5,534 bases of DNA from Candidatus Omnitrophota bacterium (GCA_023229385.1 JALNZI010000095.1:1-5534); one strand, 5' to 3'; positions 1 to 4,637 are shown, counted from the first letter of the stretch. The notes: generated from the letters alone by a model not told the origin. Made by a program: numbers and translations.

Positions 1-540
1 CCCCTGCATCCTTCTGATAGCCGTGACTATAAATTCCCCGGAGATATTTATATCCTGGATGGTTTTGCCAACCAGGTTATCTTTTACCTCAATTTCGATA
101 ACCCCCAAATCCTTGGATTCAATCAGATAGCTGGAAAACCGGCTTTCGATTATCTTATCCCTTAACATCGAGGAGAAAAGCATTGTCCCGCTGATAATGT
201 CCAGGCCAAGGGCTGCGTAAATATGCGCCCGTTGCGGATCATATACACGGGCAAATACTTTGGGCACGCGGAATATTTTCTTGGCAACCTGGGCGCTGAT
301 TAAATTGGTATTATCCCCATTGGTTACCGCACAGAAAGCATCCGCTTTCTCAATGCCCACCTGCTTCAGAAGCGCCAGGTCAAAGCCATTGCCGACCATA
401 GTTAAACCATTGAAGGTATCCCCAAGGCGGGAAAAAGATTCCCTCGATTTATCAATGATCACGACATCATGGCCTTCCCCGGATAAAAGCTTGGCCAGCT
501 CCGCCCCTACTCTTCCGCAGCCTGCGATAATTACATACAT
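1..540 (-). CDS. trkA: TrkA-family potassium uptake regulator (RCK/KTN), partial, 3' end off the window
   Basis: I translated this frame directly: 180 codons stay open from an ATG at 540 to the left edge, so the C-terminus is missing. The protein opens with beta strand MYVIIAGCGRVG, whose G7-x-G9-x-x-G12 is the Rossmann dinucleotide loop of RCK_N domains. An Asp (D30 in VVIID) ends the second strand, where it would hold the NAD ribose. RCK_N runs to about residue 130. From about 140 the sequence (DLGVIEIEV, then LVGKTIQDI) matches the start of a TrkA-C/RCK_C domain. Proteins of this family sit in the cytoplasm on TrkH/KtrB-type membrane subunits and gate K+ uptake in response to nucleotides. 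The start lies 23 nt after rplT, with a modest AGGGG sequence 6 nt before the ATG, so it is probably co-transcribed with the ribosomal genes. Whether it has one RCK unit (KtrA-like) or two (E. coli TrkA-like) cannot be seen. No TrkH is visible. Confidence 0.88.
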   Translation of the reverse strand, partial: MYVIIAGCGRVGAELAKLLSGEGHDVVIIDKSRESFSRLGDTFNGLTMVGNGFDLALLKQVGIEKADAFCAVTNGDNTNLISAQVAKKIFRVPKVFARVYDPQRAHIYAALGLDIISGTMLFSSMLRDKIIESRFSSYLIESKDLGVIEIEVKDNLVGKTIQDINISGEFIVTAIRRMQG

Positions 541-563
541 AGAGAGCCCCTTACTTTAAAACC

Positions 564-911
564 CTACTTCTTGATTATTTCAACTATCTTCTTAAAAGCA
601 GGATTATCCCTAACTGCCAAATCCGCCAGAATCTTACGGTCCAGGTTAATCTTGGATTTTTTCAATCCGCTGATAAAAACACTGTAAGTAATCCCTTCCT
701 GCCGGCAAGCCGCGTTAATCCGCGTAATCCAAAGTTTACGGAATTCCCGCTTCTTGTTTCGGCGGTCACGGTAGGCATATTCAAGCGCATGCATCAATAC
801 CCTTTTTGCCTGCTGGTATTGCTTGCTGCGGTCTCCCCAAAATCCTTTAGCCTGTTTTAAAACCTTCTTTTTTCTCTTACGAGTTGCTACACTGTGACTA
901 GCCTTTGCCAT
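564..911 (-). CDS. rplT: 50S ribosomal protein L20
   Basis: The 115-residue basic protein has the normal L20 length (about 117) and its signature stretches: LKQAKGFWGDRSKQY near residue 18, AYRDRRNKKREFRKLWITRI at about 46-65, INAACRQEGITYS at 65-77, and LDRKILADLAV at 90-100. L20 binds 23S rRNA early in large-subunit assembly. In enterobacteria and Firmicutes it also represses its own operon by binding the mRNA leader. The ATG at 911 is preceded by AAAGGAG with a 5-nt A-only spacer, a strong ribosome binding site. It lies 23 nt after rpmI, with a small hairpin over the rpmI stop. It is third in the classic infC-rpmI-rplT order. Nothing is unusual in the protein itself. Confidence 0.98.
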   Translation of the reverse strand: MAKASHSVATRKRKKKVLKQAKGFWGDRSKQYQQAKRVLMHALEYAYRDRRNKKREFRKLWITRINAACRQEGITYSVFISGLKKSKINLDRKILADLAVRDNPAFKKIVEIIKK

Positions 912-929
912 TTTTTCTCCTTTAGAACA

Positions 930-949
930 TTACCTTAACCATAAGGTAA
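930..949 (-). promoter_or_regulatory. 8-bp perfect hairpin spanning the rpmI stop codon
   Basis: On the minus strand TTACCTTA and TAAGGTAA are perfect inverted copies separated by a 4-nt loop. The stem contains the last rpmI codons and the TAA stop, and ends 18 nt before the rplT ATG. It has no following T-run, so it is not an intrinsic terminator. It could tune translational coupling of rplT to rpmI or act as an mRNA processing point. The structure is seen; the role is inferred. Confidence 0.45.
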
Positions 950-1135
950 CATCGATTTGATAAATCTTACTTCTTTTTTACCAGCAAGTGTTTTGCGTTT
1001 TCTTAAATTCCTGATTTTACTGGTTTTTTTAGATGAAGCTAAGTGGCTTTTGCCACCTGCCGAATACTTTACTTTGCCTTTTTTAGTAAGCTTAAAACGC
1101 TTAGCTACCCCTCTTTTCGTCTTTAACTTTCCCAT
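935..1135 (-). CDS. rpmI: 50S ribosomal protein L35
   Basis: This is a 66-residue, strongly basic protein beginning MGKLKTKRGVAKRF and ending RFIKSMLPYG, typical of L35 (64-66 residues). The GKLKTKRGVAKRFK start, the AGKSHL-like segment (GGKSHLASSKK, about 28-38) and the RNLRKRKTL segment are family hallmarks. L35 is a late-assembling large-subunit protein. I chose the ATG at 1135 because AGGAG lies 6 nt upstream (1141-1145). A longer frame starting at GTG 1162 would add nine residues (MCPFGLGEK) not found in L35, and would place the hairpin and ribosome binding site inside the gene. It is preceded by a structured 131-nt leader after infC, and its stop codon lies within an 8-bp hairpin before rplT. 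Confidence 0.97.
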   Translation of the reverse strand: MGKLKTKRGVAKRFKLTKKGKVKYSAGGKSHLASSKKTSKIRNLRKRKTLAGKKEVRFIKSMLPYG

Positions 1136-1266
1136 TTTTTCTCCTAGCCCAAAAGGGCACACCCGCGCAATACCTTATAAGCGCGGGGTGTTACTACCGA
1201 CCCATCCATTTAGGCCGGGTGTTAGCCCACAAACACACACCAGCACAATACTTATATTATTATAGC
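1136..1266 (-). promoter_or_regulatory. Structured rpmI-rplT leader between infC and rpmI (candidate L20 autoregulatory site)
   Basis: This 131-nt spacer is the longest in the window and folds on the transcribed strand. H1 pairs CCGGCC (1218-1213) with GGTCGG (1202-1197), with one G-U pair and a 10-nt loop. H2 pairs ACACCCCGCGC (1191-1181) with GCGCGGGTGT (1168-1159), 10 bp with one bulged C. H3 is GCCC-TTTT-GGGC (1158-1147) and abuts H2, ending one nt before the AGGAG ribosome binding site. GGTGT at 1241-1237 could pair with either ACACC segment, giving exclusive alternatives. The start of the spacer is AT-rich (TATAATAATATAAG), a weak -10-like run without a good -35. L20 represses rpmI-rplT from a leader in this position in E. 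coli; applying that here is inference. Confidence 0.5.
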
Positions 1267-1773
1267 TTATTTTGGCGCAATCACAAAAGACATAATTCTG
1301 CCTTCCAGTGACGGCGCTTTCTCTACCTGACCTTCGCTCTGCGCATCAATGATAAATTTATCTAAAACTTTCCTTCCTAAATCTAAATGTTCCATCTGCC
1401 TGCCGCGGAAGAAAAGATTTACCTTAACTTTATCTTTTTTCTTTAAAAAACTTACAGCCTGTTTAACCTTGGTTTCGAAATCATGTTCATCTATATTCGG
1501 TTTAAGGCGGATTTCTTTAAGCCGACCCTGTTTCTGGTGCTTTTTGGCTTCGCGCTCTTTTTTTTCAATGTCGTACTTGAATTTACTGAATTCGATAATC
1601 CGGCAAACCGGCGGAGTAGCCGCCGAGGCCACCTCTACTAAATCCAACTCATGTTGATTGGCAATTTCTAAAGCCCTTTGCACAGACATTACCCCTAATT
1701 GGCTGCCATCATGGCCAATAACCCTAACCTGTGGCGAGCTGATCCTCTCGTTTATGCGAATAAACTTTTTTAT
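1267..1773 (-). CDS. infC: Translation initiation factor IF-3, probable AUA start
   Basis: IF3 binds the 30S subunit, blocks early 50S joining and checks the start codon and initiator tRNA. The protein has an N-domain (INERI at about 7-11, then PPVCRIIEFSKFKY at 54-67), a charged lysine-rich linker (about 68-83), and a C-domain with IRLKPNIDEHDF and FFRGRQMEH (about 121-129), ending VIAPK. The length is 168 residues from the start chosen here. A GTG at 1782 would add three residues, but it lies inside GAGGTG (1785-1780), a six-base match to the anti-Shine-Dalgarno. The ATA at 1773 has ideal 6-nt spacing from that site and gives an N-terminus like Bacillus IF3, which uses AUU. Non-AUG starts underlie IF3 autoregulation in E. 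coli. thrS ends 17 nt upstream of the ATA. The identity is certain; the start codon is inferred. Confidence 0.95.
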   Translation of the reverse strand: MKKFIRINERISSPQVRVIGHDGSQLGVMSVQRALEIANQHELDLVEVASAATPPVCRIIEFSKFKYDIEKKEREAKKHQKQGRLKEIRLKPNIDEHDFETKVKQAVSFLKKKDKVKVNLFFRGRQMEHLDLGRKVLDKFIIDAQSEGQVEKAPSLEGRIMSFVIAPK

Positions 1774-1779
1774 AGCAAC

Positions 1780-1785
1780 CACCTC
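1780..1785 (-). promoter_or_regulatory. infC Shine-Dalgarno (GAGGTG) that decides the start
   Basis: GAGGTG matches the 16S 3' end (CACCUC) over six bases. It contains the apparent GTG start at 1782-1780, so that codon would be base-paired rather than in the P site. The next in-frame initiator-like codon, ATA at 1773, follows after GTTGCT, a normal spacing. Confidence 0.65.
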
Positions 1786-1790
1786 TCTTT

Positions 1791-3512
1791 CTATTTATGC
1801 TGCTGGATCTGATTAATGAGCCCCTGAATAAATTTATCTAATGCGATTGCGCCCTGATCCCCGCTGCCCTTTTTACGCACGCTTACCTGTCCCTGTTTTG
1901 CTTCCCGGTCCCCTAAAATCAGGCAATAAGGAATCTTATTTAATTCCGCGTTACGAACTCTTTTATCTAAAGTTTCATTACGCATATCTATATCTACGCG
2001 TATTTGATTTTTTTCTAATTCCTCTTTTACCTTTTGGGCATAAGGAGCAACCGACTCTTTAATCGGAATTAACAAAACCTGGACGGGGCTTAACCATAAA
2101 GGCAACTCTCCCTTATATTGCTCAATCAGGGCGCCGATAAATCGCTCCAGGCTCCCCAATAAAACTCTATGCAGCATAATCGGCTGCTGTTCTTTGCCTT
2201 CGGCATCAACATAAGCCAGGTCGAATCTTTTGGGCAGGGCAAAATCACACTGGATAGTCGCGCACTGCCAAGTTCTCTTAAGCGCATCCTTTAATTTTAT
2301 ATCAATCTTGGGGCCGTAAAAGGCGCCGTCACCCTGGTTAATTTCATAAGGCAGGCCTTTTTCTTTTAAGGCATCTTCAAGCGCGCTAGTTGCCTTTTGC
2401 CAATCTTCATCCGAACCAATAGATTTTTCCGGCCGGGTACTTAGTTCAATCCCCCACTGCTGGAAACCAAAAACCTGCATTGTTTCAAAAACAAAATCAA
2501 TTATCTTTTTGATTTCCTCTCTTAATTGCTCCGGCAAACAAAATATATGCGCATCATCCTGAGTAAATCCGCGCACGCGTAGCAGCCCGTGCAAAACCCC
2601 GGCCTTTTCCCGGCGGTAAACCGTGCCTAACTCAAAGAACCTTATGGGAAGTTCGCGGTAAGAACGGCTCTTTGATTTATAAATCAAAATGTGCCCCGGA
2701 CAATTCATCGGTTTTAAAACAACAACCCTGCCTTCTTCGTCGGAAGAAAAATACATATTTTCTTTGTAATAATCATAGTGACCGCTGGTCTTCCAAAGCG
2801 CGACATCCATAATGTGAGGAGTAATTACCATTTGATATCCGTGCTTTAAATGCTCTTTCTTTTCATAATCCTCAATAATGGTGCGCAAAATAGCGCCTTT
2901 GGGATGATAAAATACCAGGCCTGCCCCTGCCTGTTCATGATAAATATCAAATAACCCCAGTTGCGGACCTAATTTTCTGTGATCACGCAGCTTTGCTTCT
3001 TCTAAGGAATTTAAATATTCATCCAGTTCTTTTTTAGTATTAAAGCAGGTGCCGTAAATTCTCTGCAGCATGGGGTTAGTTTCAATCCCGTGCCAATACG
3101 CACCGGCGACTGATAATAATTTGAAGAATTTTATTTCGCCGGTGGAATTAATATGCGGGCCGCGGCAAAGGTCTAAAAAATCATTTCCGGTCTTATAAAT
3201 AGAAACTGTCTCATTCGCTAAATCTTTAATCAGTTCAACCTTATAATCTTCTTTTATTTTTTCAAATAACCCTATTGCGTTATCTCTGCCTAATTCTTGA
3301 CGCACAAAGGGTTCATCCTTATTGATAATTTTCTGCATCTCTTGTTCAATCTTAAGCAAATCTTCGTTACTGAACGGTTCTTTTTTGTCAAAATCGTAGT
3401 AAAACCCGTCTTCGATAGCAGGGCCTATCGCTAGTTTTGTCTCTGGCCAGAGTTTTTTTACCGCCGCGGCCATGACGTGGGAACAAGAATGTCTTAAAGT
3501 ATTTAGATCCAT
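1791..3512 (-). CDS. thrS: Threonine--tRNA ligase (ThrRS) lacking the N-terminal TGS domain
   Basis: The class II synthetase charges tRNA-Thr and removes mischarged serine. At 573 residues it is about 70 shorter than E. coli ThrRS (642). It starts directly at the N2 editing domain, whose zinc-like editing set is intact: H8 and H12 (RHSCSH), C116 and H120 (CRGPH). The catalytic core follows with zinc ligands C271 (PMNCPGH), H322 (DDAHIF) and H448 (MLHR), motif 2 around R300 (TVYRREKAG) and motif 3 around R457 (GSLERFIG). The anticodon-binding domain spans about 475-573. No TGS coding is possible upstream, because tRNA-Val ends 20 nt before the ATG. That short leader (3532-3513) is AT-rich with no Shine-Dalgarno and no room for a T-box. 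infC follows closely, as in many bacteria. Confidence 0.97.
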   Translation of the reverse strand: MDLNTLRHSCSHVMAAAVKKLWPETKLAIGPAIEDGFYYDFDKKEPFSNEDLLKIEQEMQKIINKDEPFVRQELGRDNAIGLFEKIKEDYKVELIKDLANETVSIYKTGNDFLDLCRGPHINSTGEIKFFKLLSVAGAYWHGIETNPMLQRIYGTCFNTKKELDEYLNSLEEAKLRDHRKLGPQLGLFDIYHEQAGAGLVFYHPKGAILRTIIEDYEKKEHLKHGYQMVITPHIMDVALWKTSGHYDYYKENMYFSSDEEGRVVVLKPMNCPGHILIYKSKSRSYRELPIRFFELGTVYRREKAGVLHGLLRVRGFTQDDAHIFCLPEQLREEIKKIIDFVFETMQVFGFQQWGIELSTRPEKSIGSDEDWQKATSALEDALKEKGLPYEINQGDGAFYGPKIDIKLKDALKRTWQCATIQCDFALPKRFDLAYVDAEGKEQQPIMLHRVLLGSLERFIGALIEQYKGELPLWLSPVQVLLIPIKESVAPYAQKVKEELEKNQIRVDIDMRNETLDKRVRNAELNKIPYCLILGDREAKQGQVSVRKKGSGDQGAIALDKFIQGLINQIQQHK

Positions 3513-3532
3513 ATTTTGTTGAATAATTAAAA

Positions 3533-3606
3533 TGGGCCCAAGTGGACTTGAACCACTGACCTTTGCGATGTCAACGCAACGCTCTAACCAACTGAGCTAT
3601 GAGCCC
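3533..3606 (-). tRNA. tRNA-Val(GAC)
   Basis: A complete cloverleaf of 74 nt. The acceptor stem GGGCTCA pairs with TGGGCCC (one G-U). The D-arm is GCTCAGTTGGTTAGAGC. The anticodon arm is TTGCG-TTGACAT-CGCAA with anticodon GAC, reading GUC/GUU valine codons. The T-arm GTGG-TTCAAGT-CCAC is standard and the discriminator is A. CCA is not encoded (the next bases are TTTT), so it must be added enzymatically. The thrS ATG follows 20 nt later. Its first 14 nt recur exactly at 3655-3668. Confidence 0.95.
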
Positions 3607-3628
3607 TAAAATTCAGGTTCTTTTCAAT

Positions 3629-3665
3629 CTCATAGCGAAATCCTCGTAAGGGGATGAGCTATGAG
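3629..3665. repeat. 37-bp palindromic hairpin element between tRNA-Leu and tRNA-Val
   Basis: CTCATAGC (3629-3636) and GCTATGAG (3658-3665) are perfect 8-bp inverted copies. Inside them ATCCTC (3640-3645) pairs with GGGGAT (3650-3655) across a GTAA loop (3646-3649), leaving a small GAA/GA internal loop. The inner stem has a T-G wobble when read as plus-strand RNA but a C-A mismatch as minus-strand RNA, so it folds better opposite to the tRNAs. There is no T-run on either side, so it is not a typical terminator. The right arm continues into a 14-bp copy of the tRNA-Val 5' end. It looks like a REP/MITE-sized palindrome or a tRNA remnant; whether it is repeated elsewhere cannot be seen here. Confidence 0.55.
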
Positions 3666-3668
3666 CCC
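3655..3668 (-). repeat. 14-bp exact copy of the tRNA-Val 5' end (direct repeat with 3593-3606)
   Basis: GGGCTCATAGCTCA, the acceptor 5' strand plus the start of the D-arm of tRNA-Val, occurs both in the gene (3606-3593) and 62 bp upstream of it (3668-3655), in the same orientation. The copy then diverges, so it cannot form a tRNA. Possible origins are a decayed tandem tRNA copy or a duplication made by an inserting element. Confidence 0.7.
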
Positions 3669-3685
3669 GAGTATCTGTTAAAAAC

Positions 3686-3768
3686 TGGGCAAGAAGGGAG
3701 TCGGACCCTTACGACCTTGCGGCCAACAGATTTTAAGTCTGTCGTGTATGCCATTCCACCACTTGCCC
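3686..3768 (-). tRNA. tRNA-Leu(UAA)
   Basis: A class II tRNA of 83 nt. The acceptor stem GGGCAAG/CTTGCCC is perfect. The anticodon arm ACAGA-CTTAAAA-TCTGT carries TAA, reading UUA/UUG leucine codons. The long variable arm GGCC-GCAA-GGTC marks it as Leu rather than Phe or Ile. A14 and discriminator A73, both leucine identity features, are present. CCA is not encoded (GTT follows). One oddity: the T-loop reads TCCGACT, so position 55, almost always T (pseudouridine), is C. Confidence 0.95.
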
Positions 3769-3770
3769 GT

Positions 3771-3779
3771 TAAAATTCA
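3771..3779 (-). repeat. TGAATTTTA upstream of tRNA-Leu, repeated upstream of tRNA-Val (3607-3615)
   Basis: The same 9 nt sits 2 nt before tRNA-Leu and immediately before tRNA-Val. It may be a shared AT-rich 5' leader that keeps the RNase P site unstructured, or a trace of duplication. It is short enough that chance is possible. Confidence 0.4.
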
Positions 3780-3781
3780 AA

Positions 3782-3856
3782 TGGAGGCGACGAGCGGAAT
3801 TGAACCGCTGAATAGTTGTTTTGCAGACAACTGCCTTACCACTTGGCTACGTCGCC
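3782..3856 (-). tRNA. tRNA-Cys(GCA)
   Basis: 75 nt including an encoded CCA (3784-3782). The acceptor stem is GGCGACG/CGTCGCC, the D-arm GCCAAGTGGTAAGGC, and the anticodon arm GTTGT-CTGCAAA-ACAAC with anticodon GCA (cysteine UGC/UGU). The T-arm is AGCGG-TTCAATT-CCGCT. The discriminator is T73, the key identity base for cysteinyl-tRNA synthetase. It is the only one of the three tRNAs here with encoded CCA. Its 5' end lies 5 nt after the coaC stop codon. Confidence 0.96.
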
Positions 3857-3860
3857 AAAA

Positions 3861-3890
3861 ATTATAAATATTTTTTTACTTCCTTAACAA
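3861..3890 (-). promoter_or_regulatory. Possible sigma70-like promoter for the tRNA cluster
   Basis: TTGTTA (3890-3885), 18 nt, then TATAAT (3866-3861), overlapping the coaC stop codon. The -10 is a perfect match and the -35 matches four of six. The spacing to tRNA-Cys (4 nt from the -10) is short, so the start would fall at or just inside the tRNA. That weakens the call; it may be AT-rich coincidence. Confidence 0.25.
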
Positions 3891-4410
3891 TATTATCCGT
3901 ATCTGCTAAACAACCTATCCCTACCTTGCCGCAGGCAAGCACGCCTTTACGCGGTGCGATAATCTTATAAGCACAGGTTTTTAATTTCGCAATATTGCCC
4001 TGGGTAATTTTATTATTATACATCAGCTCATTCATCGCCGGAGCGATTAAGACAGGAACCTTGCTTGCACAGACTGTGCAGGTTAATAGGTCATCGCAAA
4101 TACCACAAGCGAGTTTAGCAATTATGTTAGCTGTCGCCGGAGCGATTAAAATTAAATCTGCATCGTTAGCCAAAGAAACGTGCTCAATCTCCCAGGTATC
4201 CGGCTGATCAAAAATATCTGCCCGGTAAACCTTATTGCCGCTTAAGCTGGCGAAAACAACCGGCCGGATCAGCTCCTCAGCTTCTTTGGTCATAACCACC
4301 TTAACCGTAAAACCGCACTCTTTAAGCCTGCGAATCAATTCACACGCTTTATAAATTGCGATACTGGCAGTTACACCTAAGATAATATTCTTCCCTGTTT
4401 TTGCCGTCAT
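3862..4410 (-). CDS. coaC: Phosphopantothenoylcysteine decarboxylase, CoaC only (no CoaB domain)
   Basis: A flavoprotein of the HFCD family that decarboxylates 4'-phosphopantothenoylcysteine to 4'-phosphopantetheine in coenzyme A synthesis. The 182 residues cover the whole CoaC domain: N-terminal GVTASIAIYKA flavin-binding start, catalytic His77 (IEHVSLA), IAPATANIIAKLACG at about 89-103, the substrate-binding PAMNELM with Asn127, and the flap Cys160 in GVLACGKVGIG. The position after GxG that is Arg in E. coli Dfp (GPGR) is Cys168 here. Most bacteria have a CoaBC fusion of about 400 residues; this one ends in TAA at 3864 with tRNA-Cys starting 5 nt later, so the CoaB ligase must be encoded elsewhere or was lost. 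The ATG at 4410 overlaps the rpoZ stop (ATGA), implying translational coupling. A different HFCD flavoprotein is possible but the motif set favours CoaC. Confidence 0.9.
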   Translation of the reverse strand: MTAKTGKNIILGVTASIAIYKACELIRRLKECGFTVKVVMTKEAEELIRPVVFASLSGNKVYRADIFDQPDTWEIEHVSLANDADLILIAPATANIIAKLACGICDDLLTCTVCASKVPVLIAPAMNELMYNNKITQGNIAKLKTCAYKIIAPRKGVLACGKVGIGCLADTDNIVKEVKKYL

Positions 4411-4616
4411 TCTTTTGTTTTTATTGCCCGGGCCTCTATTTTGCCCTGTTCAATTTCATGTAAAGCCACCGTAGAGGGCTTGGCAGAAGCATCATCCGAA
4501 ACCAATCTCGGCTGGCCTTCAGCAATCTCCAAAGCCCTTTTAGAGGCCAAAATTACTAACTTATAAATAGACCCCAAACTTTTATCTAAAAGTTTCTCCC
4601 GACCACGATATCCCAT
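4407..4616 (-). CDS. rpoZ: DNA-directed RNA polymerase omega subunit
   Basis: A 69-residue protein with the omega core: LDKSLGSIYKLVILASKRALEIAEG (about 10-34, matching the conserved N-FxLVxxAxxRAxQ region) and STVALHEIEQGKI at about 48-60, matching TVxALxEIxxGKI. Omega clamps and stabilises the beta' subunit during RNA polymerase assembly. It is shorter than the E. coli protein (91) because it lacks the long C-terminal tail, as in many phyla. The ATG at 4616 follows gmk by 21 nt and has a G-rich site (GGGGGT) about 5 nt upstream. It overlaps coaC by 4 nt (ATGA). The gmk-rpoZ-coa order is a widespread conserved cluster, which supports the call. Confidence 0.95.
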   Translation of the reverse strand: MGYRGREKLLDKSLGSIYKLVILASKRALEIAEGQPRLVSDDASAKPSTVALHEIEQGKIEARAIKTKE

Positions 4617-4637
4617 CTTTTACCCCCGATTGATATG

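Noticed and set aside
260..559. Plus-strand open frame of 99 codons
   Set aside because: It is antisense to the clear TrkA reading frame and its translation shows no family features.
1136..1162. N-terminal extension of L35 from GTG at 1162
   Set aside because: The added residues are not L35-like, and the extension would swallow H3 and the AGGAG site that fits the ATG at 1135.
1144..1209. 21-codon leader ORF (ATG at 1209, TAG overlapping the rpmI ribosome binding site), possible leader peptide
   Set aside because: It has no Shine-Dalgarno, its start is in the H1 loop, and a short open frame of this size is expected by chance; there is no run of a regulatory amino acid.
957..1265. Plus-strand open frame of 102 codons with a hydrophobic translation
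   Set aside because: It is antisense to rpmI and its leader; the hydrophobicity comes from reading complements of lysine codons.
3629..3665. Intrinsic terminator between tRNA-Leu and tRNA-Val
   Set aside because: The hairpin is strong but no T-run follows on either strand.
3533..3668. Integrated mobile element attachment site at the tRNA
   Set aside because: Only 62 bp separate the two copies, there is no integrase nearby, and the duplicated part is the tRNA 5' end rather than the usual 3' end.
3513..3685. T-box or E. coli-type tRNA-Thr-mimicking operator upstream of thrS
   Set aside because: Only 20 nt separate thrS from tRNA-Val, there is no T-box sequence, and no loop shows a threonine anticodon (NGU).
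3533..3856. Functional link between tRNA-Cys and CoaC (cysteine-derived substrate), or tRNA-Val and ThrRS (valine discrimination)
   Set aside because: The pairing is suggestive but nothing in the sequence supports more than adjacency.
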